Shown one piece after another: positions 24,571 through 36,684 of a DNA stretch of 64,000 bases. Location of the stretch: assembly GCA_003993805.1 (NCBI GenBank), contig RSEF01000006.1, positions 26,518,523 to 26,582,522 on the forward strand, read 5' to 3'. The notes beneath the pieces were generated by a model. That model had not been told where the DNA came from. It saw only the letters and a program-made list of their open reading frames with translations, and searched no databases. A program made the translations under genes and the position numbers. Positions within the stretch are counted from its first letter, which is position 1, and every line of letters starts with the position of its first letter. The stretch is from Himantopus leucocephalus. Taxonomy: Eukaryota > Chordata > Aves > Charadriiformes > Recurvirostridae.

Positions 24571-24826
24571 CACGTACAGTTAAAACTGCTCTGAGCTTAG
24601 TGTACCTTTCTTTTTTGTCTCCATTACGTGCAGCTTCCCGCTGTAACTGCTATACAAATTGTCAGCTTGACGTCTCCCAGAAGCTGCTCTGTTTGGAGGA
24701 TGATGTTTCCAAAAAACACCCCAGCCTGTGAAGTCATGCCTGTAAAGCCCTTGGGAACAGTAGCGGAGTGATAGCTGCCCACCTACCTTCCAGGCTCACA
24801 AACTGGGTGGCTTGTTGTGAGAAGCC

Positions 24827-24845
24827 TGTGTGTGTGTGTGTGTGT
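24827..24845 (+). repeat. (TG)n microsatellite
   Basis: A pure TG dinucleotide run of 19 bases. It is short and likely polymorphic at most; no other role is seen. Confidence 0.95.
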
Positions 24846-26394
24846 CCATTCCTCTGTGTACCCAAACCCCAGGCTGAAGTTGCACCTTTGAAATCACTCT
24901 CACTGAATGTGTCTTAATTTTCAAGAAGTTCTACCAGGAGCAGCAGAAGGAATGAAGATTGCTTTCCAATGTGGCTGCGACTCTGTCTGCCTTTTCCATC
25001 CATATGACTGGGGCCAGGGAGAGGAAGGGCTGAATTTTGTGGTGTCTAATAGAAAACCCTTCCCAGGAGGAGACATTAAATTGGGGATCTCTCATCTGTC
25101 CCATTACTTGTACTGAAACTCTTTTGAGGGAGTTCATATTTCTGAAGCCTCCACTGGTTTGTGAAACTGGTTTGAAAATGACCAGTTAATTCAAAAGCAA
25201 CAGGGTGGGTGGAGAGACAGCTGGCCAGGCATTCCCTAAGGGATCGCCAAACTGTAGTGAGCATGTCAGAGGGCATACGGGTGGGTGAGTTAATACCATT
25301 AACCTGTACTGCCCAGAGTAAGATTTGTATGCAGAGATTACTTTCAGAACCAGGGTATTTTCTTCTCTGGATATATTGGTATTGGACCGTGCACTTAGAG
25401 TGGAGATACTGGGGTTTACTCTAGCTGCCTTTGCTTGACGCTTGAGTTGCTGCAATGCATTTGCTGCAGAGGTGTTACAATAAATTAAACTGAATTCCTG
25501 AGAGCCTCTGCTTGCTGGGATGACATGAAAGTCAACCCTGGTTGCTGTCCCAGGAGATGTATGTGGTATCAGGTTTGTCTGTGTGCTTTTACTGGTTTAC
25601 TTTGAATTAAGCACTAGAATTCAGTTAATTTTGCCAAAAGCAGAACATTTTGCAGCACTGCTTTAACTTGAGAGATAACAAACAGTCTAGCTCTCAACAC
25701 TGATTAATTAGGAGGTCCCTTCTGTGCCAGAGCAGTCTTTCACTGCACTGCTCTGGGTGCCTTCCTCAGAGGGGGCTTCACTGGACCATTGGATGGACTC
25801 TTCTACCCTTGGAGTTATGCACCAGGCAGAGACGAGTTTGCGTTTGTGAGTAGCGTTGCTGGAAATGGTGGGAAGCCAGGAGACAGGAAGGACTTAGTGG
25901 AAATATGTTATGCACATGACAAAACCTTCCCCTTAAAGATAGGGTTTTGGTTATGGTCTAAGTAGTTACTCAGTTAATTCAACTAAGGCACTACACAGAT
26001 AACAGGAGCCCTAGCTTTGGTGGTATCTATAGACTACTCCCAATGTTCAATGGATGAAATGAAAGTGAGACCCAATCTCTTCCAAATATTTGTCCCTGCT
26101 AATCTTTTAAGAGGTGCTTGTGCTTTGCCAGCAGGTGTCATTATAAGAATTTTATTCTTCTCTAGATAATTCACTTTACAACTGACACCCAAGATGGACG
26201 AGGCTGTGCACATAATCAACTCGTGGGTTTTGAAAAGAGTTGTTAAAAGAAAGAAAAAAAAGGTCAATGTTTGGTTCTTGGGGTTCTCACATAGAGCAGA
26301 AAGGGACTCCTCACTTGTCTTATTCTGAGAACTGTTTCTCCAGACTCAAAGTGCTTTTCCGTTCTCTACTTGCTTGATTGGGGAATGGCATAAA

Positions 26395-26760
26395 CTTGTG
26401 TTAACTAGTCATAATTTTTTAAAATCTTTTTATCCTCATCTGTGTTATTTTAATAAGGACTCTCTCCATTTCAATTGTTCATCACTGCTTTATAGTGATA
26501 CAACTGTTAATCAGGTGTTAACTCACGGAACTGGTTCATAATTTTCCTCCCTTATCTTTATGTTGGCAGGATAAGCAACCTGGTTTGTGTTCTCTGATTG
26601 CTCCAAATTCCCTGCAGCAGGCTTCTCCCTCAGCCAATTTTTGCTGTGGTTTTACCTATGTGAATTTTTTTTAAATTATTATTAAATTTTGTGTTTAATT
26701 TGAGTTCTTTTATTAACAGCACTGAGAATTGCGCTGCTTTACCCTAGGTAAAGGACAGCA
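26395..26760. other. Candidate conserved non-coding element
   Basis: This AT-rich block includes gtgttaactagtcataattt at about 26398, caactgttaatcaggtgtta at about 26501 and a long run of ttaaattattattaaa near 26670. No credible ORF or repeat family is seen. The poly-T and AT runs in its second half could be simple low-complexity sequence, so confidence is low. Confidence 0.18.
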
Positions 26761-29700
26761 TTTATTAAAAATGAAATAAAAAAAAAATCATCCTATCAGA
26801 AGAAAAGCAACATGTTCACACTCAAACAGCAGAGACAGTTGGCTAACTAGTTTTGCTTGGCACATGGAGTCCTTCTGCCTGCCACCAGCCTGTACTCTGC
26901 CTAGAAATAACAATCTCACTCCCATGTCACACCTGATTCGGCTCTATGGCTCTATTTGGTAAGATACTGCTGGAATATCTGACACGACTCTTGAGCCTGG
27001 GACGTAACACTCCTGTGTGAAACAGCTTTTATTCCCAACTCTTGCTGGGCCTGGTCTTTGCTGCCAGGCTGTGTGCTTGTATTCTGCAACTCATCCCTAA
27101 GATCTGTCAATAAATATAGAACTTGCTGCTTATTGTCCTTCATATAATTATCTCCAGAACTGTTTTTCCTCAGTGCATCTCATAAGTGGCATGCCATAAA
27201 AGATTAAGAGGAAAAGTTTTAATCACTCCCTGACTTAAAAGTAAAAGGTGATACTCCCAGTGCTGAACAGTCCTGACTATTAAATTGGTCCTATTTTACT
27301 TCCCACCGTGTCCTCAATGGATAATAAACACCTCTTCTTCATGGCCAAAGCTGAAACTTTTATGCTCATACCGTGGAGATCTGTTACTCTTCAGTTTCCC
27401 ATTAAGAATGATGTGGTTATTGTGTGCCAAGTGCATGTAGCTCCTTGTGCTTTCAGAATAGAGGATTTTATGAGGTATCTCAGCAGCTGTGTGTGTCCAG
27501 CCAGAAAAGACAGGAGCTACTGTTGCAGTGGGGTTTGCTGAAGTTGAACACAACACATGGAGGGCAACTGTCGTTCAGACAAAGAGCAGAAACTTGTCAT
27601 AGGGGAAAAAGCTACCAAGCAGCCTACAGCCTAGCAAGCAATGAGATGAGTCTATAGACTATACCTGTGTAGGAGCTCCTTAATAATACCATGTACTGGT
27701 AGAATGGTCCTAGACTGAAGTGCAACAATGCAAAGCAGAATCCCAGAAATGCCCTCTTTGCTCAATAACATACTGTTTGCTCTATAGGTTTTTGCTGTTA
27801 CTGTTAAGTCAGTCTATGGGACTGGAAAAGCGTCTCCTCCTGAGCTGTAGACATTGCAACACGGATGGATCTGCTAGGCAGGCTAGCTGCAACAATATGG
27901 CATTAAAGAAATCAATGCAACCTTGACAAGCACATGGCCTGGTCAGCCGATATTGATTCACTAATGACATGCTGTTGCATAATCCTCTCCTATTTGAATC
28001 TGATGTTTTCTAGACATGATTGATTTCAGTGTTTGCAAGGAAGCACATAACAAAGAAAGAATGAAAACTATTCTGTGAAAGTTGGTTCTTGAAAGTAAAA
28101 TTTTTTTTTTGACACCAGAGGGAAATTCTGTAGCAAACTGGCAGATTTGTGAATCCTTTTCTCATACTGTGAATTTTAATGGTAACTTAGGAACATGTGG
28201 GTGAATGGTCATCAAACGCAGTTGCTTCTAGTCATGGCAAACACGTTACAGCTATATGCTTTCAAGGATGATGGAAGAGCCACTCTTCCTTCCCACCATA
28301 TCTTCACAAAGACTCCAGTTTATTGTCACACACTGTTGGTACAAAATACCTATTTTTTTCAAATGGCAAAGTACCACAGAACACAGGAGACCTCGAGGGC
28401 TTTGCTAATAATCTGTGTCCCTGCACAAGCCAGGAGCTGAAAGTGCTCAAAGGACTTCAGGATGAGAACAACCTCTTATTTAGTGAGGGTTCTTTCTGGC
28501 AAGGAGCTGAGGAAAGTGGAAAAAGCAAGGGCTGAAGACTGTAAATCTCAAAGGCTTCCTTGCTGTTTACTTCAGCAGATTCTAAGAAGTTTCTACCTGG
28601 ATTATTTCAAACATTGTGCAGGACTTTGCCTGGTTTAGCAGTTCTTCTCCTGCTTTGTTGCCTTATACAGTTTGAGGAAGATACAACTTGATCCATTTTC
28701 CGGGTATATTTTTCACTCTCAAACTACCTGCTAATTTTGTAGTTTTGAATTGTGTTTTTGAGGAAACTCCTAATTCAGACTTGTGTAGCCATTCATCAGG
28801 TAAAGGACATGGATGTAAAATCTGTATAAAAAATAGCTTAAAGTCTGCCAGCTGGCTCCTTCCTTTCAGGCAACTCGTTAAGACTCCGATTCTCATACAG
28901 ATATGGTCTGCACCTCCGAATTGCTCAGATTTGTGTGAGGGCATGACGGAATTCTGTGAAGTTGGAAAGCAGCTTGTAAGAGAATATAAAATGGAAATAT
29001 GTTTGCAATTGTTTCCAGTGTAATCAGAATCTCAAAAGTGACGACATGCATTCAGTGCACAATTTCTCTGTATCCTTAACAGCTGAAAGAGCCATTGCTT
29101 TCTCAGGTCAAGGCCCAGCCAGGGCATTCTTTCACTGTATGAAACTCTTCAAAGCAAATAGGAATGGAAACATTACATCTTGGTTTAAAAAATTCATTCA
29201 AAATGGGTTTCTATTTGTAAAATATTTAAACTTTTGCCTGCAGTCGTAGGAATACAAGAAAATTGTGCTACTGCATGAAAATCTTATGAACTAGCACAGA
29301 AATGGAGGTCTAGATGCAACTGCAGTTTAGTAGATGACTCATATACATAACTGTAAATTTTTCTTTGGAAGAATTACTTACTGACAAACACTATTTTATG
29401 ACAATTCCATAATGGTCACATAGGAAAGAAATACATATCTCTATACACACTTATATAACATTATCATATGAAATATTCTACAGCAGATTTTTGAACCTAC
29501 CCAAACCGGACCAGGGCTCTGCTTCCACTGAACCTCTCTTCACCCTTCCATCCTCCTGTTTATCTCTTCATCCTTCCATCCACCCCTGCCCCTTTGACCA
29601 GGACTGCAGTGTCTGTGCTTTTGCAACGTGTAAAATTTACGGTTTCTGTGCTGCCCGCAAATGAAGACATTTTGTGTTCAGGAAATTATTCTCTGAGTAC

Positions 29701-32700
29701 TGCCTGCCTGAAACCCTTTGCAAAAGTTTCTTTTTGACCTGACGGGTTTTTTTCCAGCTTCTTCCTTGCTTGCTACCTAAACATGAACACAAGAGAGCCA
29801 TGGTCCCCCCTGAGGGACATCTCTGCAGCTGCCTCCGTTGGCCTCACGCGGTTTAGCGGTGGCGCGGGGTGCGTGTCGTGTGGCTGTTGCGTTGGTGTCA
29901 CACGTGCAGTCGTGCTTCTGGGGGAAGGCAGGGCAGCAACCCTTTCCACCAAGGTATGTGTATGAGTTTGCAGCTGAGAGTCAAGGCTGCACTGCCCTGC
30001 GGAGCTCTGCAGGGCAAGGAGCAGTGCAGAGCTGGGTGTATTAACATATTTATGTTGTTCTACAGCCCAAAGAAGCAAACCTATCATGTGCTGAAGCTAC
30101 TTATCTGTTGCTTATGACTACTGCACTACTTCTGTGTAATCAGTCAGAGAACTATCTTAGGAAGCCCTATTTTGCTTCTCTCGATGGCGAGAAGAAAAAT
30201 CCCATTTACAGCAGTGACACAGAAATAGGAAGGAGCAGATGCTGGAAAAAATTCATTTGAAAAGTATCTTGAAGGGGGAGGGATGGTGCAGAAGGGTCTA
30301 TAGAATAAACTTACTAGGTTTGATTAGGTATGGGACACAAAAAGCAGAAAATTAAGGAGCCTTTTAAGAAGGGTGCCTATAGGGCTGTAAACACTGAAGA
30401 TGAATTCCTGAGGACTGAGGATGACATTATATAGAGGTTTGAAATGTAATGAATCTGGGTCCTCTAGCAGGTGCTGCTGGGAATCTGGGAATGTTTGTCC
30501 ATATAAAGGTGCCACAGGGCTCAATGTCTTCTTCTCCCAACACACGCAGGGATCCTGTGTGTGAAGTGGCCAGCAAGCTCCACTAAGAATTATGGCAGGG
30601 CTTTTCGACCTTCAGCTGCTTCAGCCCCAGACAGAAGGCTTTGGGATAGAGGCAGCACTGCGCACAGCCGTTGGGGGTGAGTATGCAGTTGTCTGCTGTT
30701 TGTTTCCTAGCAGGTAGGTCACTCTGGAGTGGCTCACTTAGACAAGTGTTGTAGGACAGCAATGGGGCTTCTGGAAGAACAGCTCTTGTTATGTACAGAG
30801 GTCAGCATTCGGGCTGTGTGAGGGATGTTAGACTCATCCTCACATGGCTCCAGGAGAGCCTCACTCTCTCAGGAGCTGCAGCACACTGCTGCAGATCTGT
30901 ATTGTGCTGATGTTGTTGTTTCTAGCTGGGAGGGAGAGTAGGAAGGGGCCCTGGTGAACAGTACCAGACCTATAACCCTCACCTTGGGTTTCTGTAAGCA
31001 GCAGTCTGCACCTTTTAAATAAAATTCCTGTGTTCTAGGCTCAGCCCCACAGTCCATGCTCCCATTAAAGGGGGTGTTATGAGGACTACATCAAAACAGG
31101 GTTGTCAATGAGGGCGCATTGCAGTCTCATTGCCTGCAGCCAATGCAGTTCTCCTTGGAACCCTCCAGGCTTTTGTCTGTTCTTTACTTTTGGTTTGAAA
31201 GCTTACAGTTGCAGCTCCTTGACCAGGAGGCAGCATCTACATGCCTATAACCATGCAGCATCAGGGCAACAAAACTGTTACTGTGGTCAATAATGGCCCG
31301 CTGTCACGCTTATGGGCTTGAGTTGGGTCCTGTGGTTTGGCTGGGATGGCGGAAGGCTGGGAATCCACCGTGTCCCTCTCCTGTTGCTCAGTCTCTCAAG
31401 CAGTCTGCAGGCTTGCTGCTCTGTCTGCTGACTTGCTTGCATGAGACCTGCACGTGGGCAGTTCTCCAAGACTGTGACTCTGGCTTTAAAGAAGCTGGCT
31501 GCTGGAGCGGTTGCTCCTTTGATGCTTACTACCATGCTCTGTCTTCAGTGGTGCCAAAGGCACTGATGCATGCAGAATTAAGCAACTGCTTTTAGCCAGA
31601 TTACAGCAGCTCACACAGCAGGCTGGGTTCACAATTACGCTGTGGCCTGCTGCAAGCTTGAGAGAGGCATTAACTGCTGTGGATCCCTTTTTACTGCAGG
31701 AGCACCGTGCCCTTGTCTTGTTTGCCTGCTCCTGGGAGCAAGGGGCAGTCCAGCTGTATTTCTTTCACTGTCTGTATTGACTTATAGTTAACATTTCTCA
31801 AGGCTTTTAAAATACAAGTAAAATGTAACTCCAGGGCCTTCTGGGAATACATCTGATTTTTCAAGTTTTATCTTTGTCATTGATCCCTTTCCAGTTACTC
31901 CAGCCAAAGGTGAGGAAGTGATGTGTGAATGATAGAGCATCTCTTTTTTGTAACTAGGCTGTATGAAAGGGTCAACTGCTAAGCTGGGATTCTTACAGAA
32001 GCCCCAGAAATAGGTTCTCTCTGCTTTTGTGCAGCCAAGACAATTACTCCAGGGAGAACGCTCTTCAATGCACTGAATTCGCCTTTTTGCTCTTACACTT
32101 TTTCCTATTCGCCGCCCCCCCAGAGTGTGAACTGGACAAAGACTACATAAGGGATGTATCCTGTGAGGTCAAACTTAATGCAGCTATTTAGTATGGCCTC
32201 CGCAGTAAGAATTGCTCAACTCAAGTTGCAAGAAAGTGATGATAAATGGTTCCTGTACAGGGTTTACTTTAAAAGCATTTGAAATTGATTCTGAGCTGAC
32301 TTGAAGTGGAGCATAGAAGAGGAGAATTACTGATGTTTAGTTTCATCTGATAAGGGTCTTCAGGTCATCAAGACATAGTAAATGGGCCTCTAATTAAGTG
32401 GTGAACACTAACAGAACAGAGAAAGCCTCCTGTCCTTAGCTGTCAGTGATACTCTAGCATTGTTTGTAGTTACCCTGTTTCTTTTTAGATAGTCATAACT
32501 TGGGCTGATAAAAGGTCCAGTAACTTGGTGGACTAATTGGTGGGAGGAAAGAAATCTTTCATAGTGCAGGCTAAAGAGGAAATGAAAGTTTTTCCAGAAG
32601 TTTTCAGGAAATATTATTTCCAGGACATCATTATGCTATCTGGAACGATTATCCTTCTTACATACTTTCTAATTCAGAAAAAGGAGGTACAAATAAATGT

Positions 32701-34324
32701 GCAAGAAGGTTACCATTCAGTGGTAAGTTCCAGGTTTGTTTCTTTGGTTAATGAGGTACCACGCTATCTGGACAATATTTTGCATAAATCCATCATTTCA
32801 AATCTAGGAGACACAACTGTCGGACTTCTGATCATTATAGAGTGAAGTAGATGTATGTAGCTGATCTGCCATCCTGCTGAGGCCAACCTTCATAAGCAAA
32901 TCTGTCCTTGAGATGGAAGGATCTAGACATGTTAGTTTTCTGTTTCTTGGTGGAACAGGTGGCTCCACATTTTCCTACTAATAAAGAAGACCATAACCAA
33001 GGGAGAGGCGCAACTTTGGGATAGAGGAAGGTCCTTGAACCCAGTAACAAGTTTTTGGGCAGCTGACAGGTAGTTTTCAAAGATGTGTGAAATCATGTCA
33101 ATGTGCACTCTTATTACCTGCTCCCTGTGTAGCGTAAACAGAACACATTCACAGCAAAGCTACGGGAGCGGTGTGGGTACACATTAAATCTAGTAATGAT
33201 GTAGCTCTTCATTAAGTGAACTTCCTGCAGTGCGTAGCTACATGAACTGCCTCGTGTGTTTGGTCCCAAAGCACAGACTGCTACTGCCTGAGCAGAAAAT
33301 ATAATTCTGCTTCTCAAGGCCAGACTCACCAGCCTCTGTCTTTGGCCTGCAGCAAATGCAGACATACTAGCAATGGAAGCCCTTTATTAAAAGAGCCTTC
33401 TGGAAAGTGTAGGCAAGGGACAATGTATTTAACATTTTGTCCCCGTGGCATGCAGGTACAATGTGAATGCAGAGCACACCTGAACAAGGAAGGTGGCAGA
33501 GTATAATAATATCTTGAGGATCTAAGTGCACTTGGGTAGAAGCGCTCATTCTTGAGGAGATGGAATCAAGTCAGCTTTTAGCTACTTGTCTTAAAACCAC
33601 TCCTGCAAGTCCAGGTTTAGTCCAGTGTAGATTTAATGCTCCCTCACTGAGCTTTTCTGCCAGATTGATGAGGTAATTGACAGACTCTTAAGAAGAAGGA
33701 GCTAACGAGTAGAGATGCATGGCAAAGTTTCCCTGTTCCAGGTGGACTGGAACGTCATGTAGGGCAGTGATGTAGCAGATGAGTTCTTGTGACAGATGTT
33801 CAGCACCAGGGTTTGCACCACAGATTCAGGTTCCTTCATACACAACAGCACACGGGACTTAGGGCTTCAAGGACTCAAGGCAAAACCATGCACGTCATGT
33901 GTAAGTAGGGTACTTGAGATAACCTGCTGTCACCTGTTTGGAATATCTCTTTTCCCTCCTACCTATCAAAGTCCAGCTTAGACTGAACAGTCTGACTCTT
34001 CAATACTTCTCTATTGCTCTTTAGGCAGCAGTAATTATCCTGGATGCTGTATGATCGTCTGCCCTGTAAAACATTCTCTGACACGGGTATGAGGGCATAG
34101 TCACACAGAAACTTGTTTGGGAATTATAGGCAATCTGCGAAACTGAATCTGAGGCACTGGTTGGTTGTCTTGAACAGTGAAGCTGGCTGGTGGGATTTCC
34201 GGCCCCTTTTCCCTCACAGAAGAGACATTTTTAATTAGGCTAATTTATCTGTCCAGTTTCCAGAAGAGCCCCAAGAACAACCTTACTAGTATACCTCAGA
34301 AGAAGGTGAATCTCCTCAAGAATT

Positions 34325-34354
34325 GGAGAAGGTAGAATTGGAAGAGGTAGAATT
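34325..34354 (+). repeat. 15-bp direct tandem duplication
   Basis: ggagaaggtagaatt at 34325-34339 is followed directly by ggaagaggtagaatt at 34340-34354. A partial further copy flanks it on each side (gaatt before, ggtggg after). It is a short purine-rich local duplication. Confidence 0.8.
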
Positions 34355-35039
34355 GGTGGGGGAAAGAGGGGAACATTTTAACCTGGCATCAATGCCAAAG
34401 ATGTGATGCTACATCCCAGTATCTCCACAGAGTCTGTGCAGAAACATAGATGCTTCAAGAGATGTAGAGCGCCTTAATTCAGTGCCTACAGTAGACATCA
34501 GCAGAATGTCAACGCAAATGAGTCTCTGACTCATTCCTGTTTTTTTAGTCTTTGTGCCTGGTTCTCTAGGTGCCCTTTAGTTTTCAACCGTGCTTGAAGA
34601 TGTAATTTGATTGCTAGGGCCACCTCCAATCCCTCCATTCTCCACTATGTGTGTGGAGTTCTTCCACCCCAATTTGTTCCTCCCACCCATCCCTTTGTAT
34701 AGAACGGGGCGAGCAGCCTCCAACACAATGTGCCCAAAAAAGGATTGTGCAGTTGTAAGGTGCTTGTCACCATCACACCTCGTTCACAGCAGGGAGATGA
34801 CTCAGCTGCCACCCCACATGGCTGGGATGTGTCACCAAGTGAACGATGACATTTTCAAATGCAGTGGAATTTGGAAGTGGAGTAGAGGGGGAGAGGAGTT
34901 GGGCTATGAAAGAACATTGGGGAACATCAATGTTTCCAATAATCTGAAGCTTTTAGTTAAAGAAATATGCAATTTAGAGAAGTATAACATTGTCACCTGA
35001 GTACATTGGGTTCTATTCTGTTCTTCTGTTTTACAGTGA

Positions 35040-35275
35040 AGGGAAGGCTAGTCCAGTAGTTAGAGTTTTTGCATATGACTTGAGTAATCTAAGTTCAGCT
35101 CCTTGTTCTGCAGTAAATGCCTTGGATCTCTCTTGAGCCTATGGGGAGATTTCAGTCACAGTCTACATACATTGTTGTGACGGAGTAGATCTGATTGACG
35201 GAGCCCCCGGATGCATCAATGTTTGTAAAGCATTTGGAGCTCTTTTGATGGGTAAAGCCATGAAAGTGCAAAATT
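35040..35275 (+). mobile_element. Probable MIR-like SINE relic
   Basis: The stretch begins gctagtccagtagttagag, resembling the A-box side of tRNA-derived SINEs (ctagtggttagagca). It continues with aagttcagctccttgttctg, resembling ggttcaattccctgctctgcc, and ends with tgtttgtaaagcatttggag, resembling the attgtaaagcgctttgagat tail. Head, B-box region and tail are in the right order over about 230 bp, but the core between them is poorly preserved. It is read on the plus strand, as is the neighbouring copy at 35625. Confidence 0.5.
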
Positions 35276-35624
35276 TTATTTTAGCTATTCTGGAGGACAA
35301 AATGCATTCACTACTTGTGGTGGCATAGTTTGGACTAAAAGTAAATATGTTGTGTTTAGATGGTATGTAGACAAATGAGTCTCAAGGCTCGCATGGAAAC
35401 TAATGCATTGAGGCAGCTTGCTTTGAAAGGACAGGCTACTTGAGTGCTTCAGATGCTAGATATGGTGAAATAGATGTTGTTGAAACCCAAGAAGTTAGTC
35501 TGGGGTTTTGTGTAGAGACAGTTTATAAGTCTAGGAGGTTTTCACTCCTGTGGATAAACCTCATATTTATTCTTCACAGCAATGGGCAGCTTTGTGAACA
35601 GCTAAGGGAGGAACAACTGGGGTA

Positions 35625-35750
35625 TAAACTGGGGTTCAATCCATCACAGACTTCCTTTGCTGCTGTGGGGAAGTCACTCAGGCACAGTGAGCCTTGATTT
35701 ATCTGTAAACTGGGAAAACTATCCTTATCCTGCCTCACTGTGGTCCTAGG
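35625..35750 (+). mobile_element. MIR/CORE-SINE relic
   Basis: In order along the plus strand are a tggggttcaatccatcac segment (the MIR ggttcgaatcc B-box-like region), acttcctttgctgctgtggg, gaagtcactcaggcac, then tttatctgtaaactggga and ctatccttatcctgcctcac. These correspond to the MIR landmarks around the tRNA-derived B box, the gggcaagtcact core, and the catctgtaaaatgggg-ataat region. The tail is lost after about 35750. A second relic lies about 400 bp upstream. Confidence 0.7.
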
Positions 35751-36464
35751 TCCTAAAGCTCATTTAGGAGATTTTTTTTTGGAGACCATTTATGTGCCAT
35801 CCTGCTGTCTGGAACACTAGAGAGCCTCATTTGGATGTAGCCTAAAATAAAGTTCCCTGATGCTTCAGAGACATTATGGGACCATTTGTTGGTGTTAGAC
35901 ATGAAGTCCTGGCCAGAATCCAAGTTTAGTGTAGTCCCAGCCTGTCTACCAGAAAATCTCCCTTGCATGTTCAGCAGGATATGCTCTTGTCTGTTATGCA
36001 TGTCTATTGTGTGCTGTTAATACAGCTGACACATTTCACCCTAGAGGAGCTGCATGCTATAATTGGTAAATCTTTTTTTTACAGTAAAGCAGTGCGTGGC
36101 ATTTAAGTGTTTTGAGATTCCTTTTGGGAGAAGGAAACTTATATAAAAAGATGAAAGAGCATTCTGTTTAGACGGGAAGTGCCTAAATATGTTCTTTCTT
36201 TGGTAGAGCTGTAATCCCATATTCAGTGCTTAATGAACAGATGACAATGATAAATGTTTGAAGAATATCGTTATTGAACAAATGTTTCAAGCCAGCAGGT
36301 AGAAACATGGATTCAGTTAGTGTTTAGGAGTCCAGGAACATGAAAGCAAAGGCGTGGAATTAATCTTCTGTGTCAAGAAGTGCAGGTCTGTGCTGTCAGA
36401 CACATTAACTGTTTCACTAACTGATTAAACTCACTTTAAAGCAAACTAGGGATCACTGCTACCA

Positions 36465-36680
36465 AAAAGTTTTCCATAGTCCGACACTTGTGGTTAGAAA
36501 TCTTCCTTTATTCCCCAGCTTAAATGTCAGCGCATATTAGTTCTTTCCCTAGTGTTAATCACCTAAGATTTGTACAGAAAACAATCATATCCCCTTTCCC
36601 TTTTGTTGCTCTAAACTAGGTTCCCCTTGTGGGATAGAATTTTCTCTTCCTGATCACACTGTTAGCCCTATTTCATACCA
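36465..36680 (-). mobile_element. Ancient CR1 fragment, ORF2 C-terminal region
   Basis: The minus strand at about 36610-36570 translates to KGKGDMIVFCTNLR, matching the [13 protein letters not shown] region of the CR1 ORF2 tail. Further along the element, at about 36530-36470, it gives FKLGNKGRFLTTSVGLWKTF, which follows the spacing of the family's [19 protein letters not shown] segment. The two motifs are in the correct order and roughly the correct distance apart when compared with the young copy at 15370-15856. Stops separate them, so the copy is dead. The pyrimidine-rich DNA from 36680 to about 38050 may be more of the same element, but I could not find a readable motif there. Confidence 0.65.
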
Positions 36681-36684
36681 CTTC

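Larger units (their letters stand above)
24575..35035. other. No recognised gene
   Basis: Non-coding texture throughout, with poly-A/T tracts near 26770 and 28105. A 102-codon frame at 32537-32845 has a hydrophobic stretch but no start context, splice structure or homology that I recognise. A slightly more GC- and CpG-rich pocket lies at about 29820-29950; it is too short to call a CpG island. Confidence 0.55.

Noticed and set aside
29820..29950. Small CpG- and GC-richer pocket as a second promoter
   Set aside because: Too short, no GC-box cluster and no exon-like sequence beside it.
32537..32845. 102-codon frame with a hydrophobic segment resembling a membrane protein
   Set aside because: No start context, no splice signals, no homology recognised; AT-rich DNA often yields hydrophobic chance frames.
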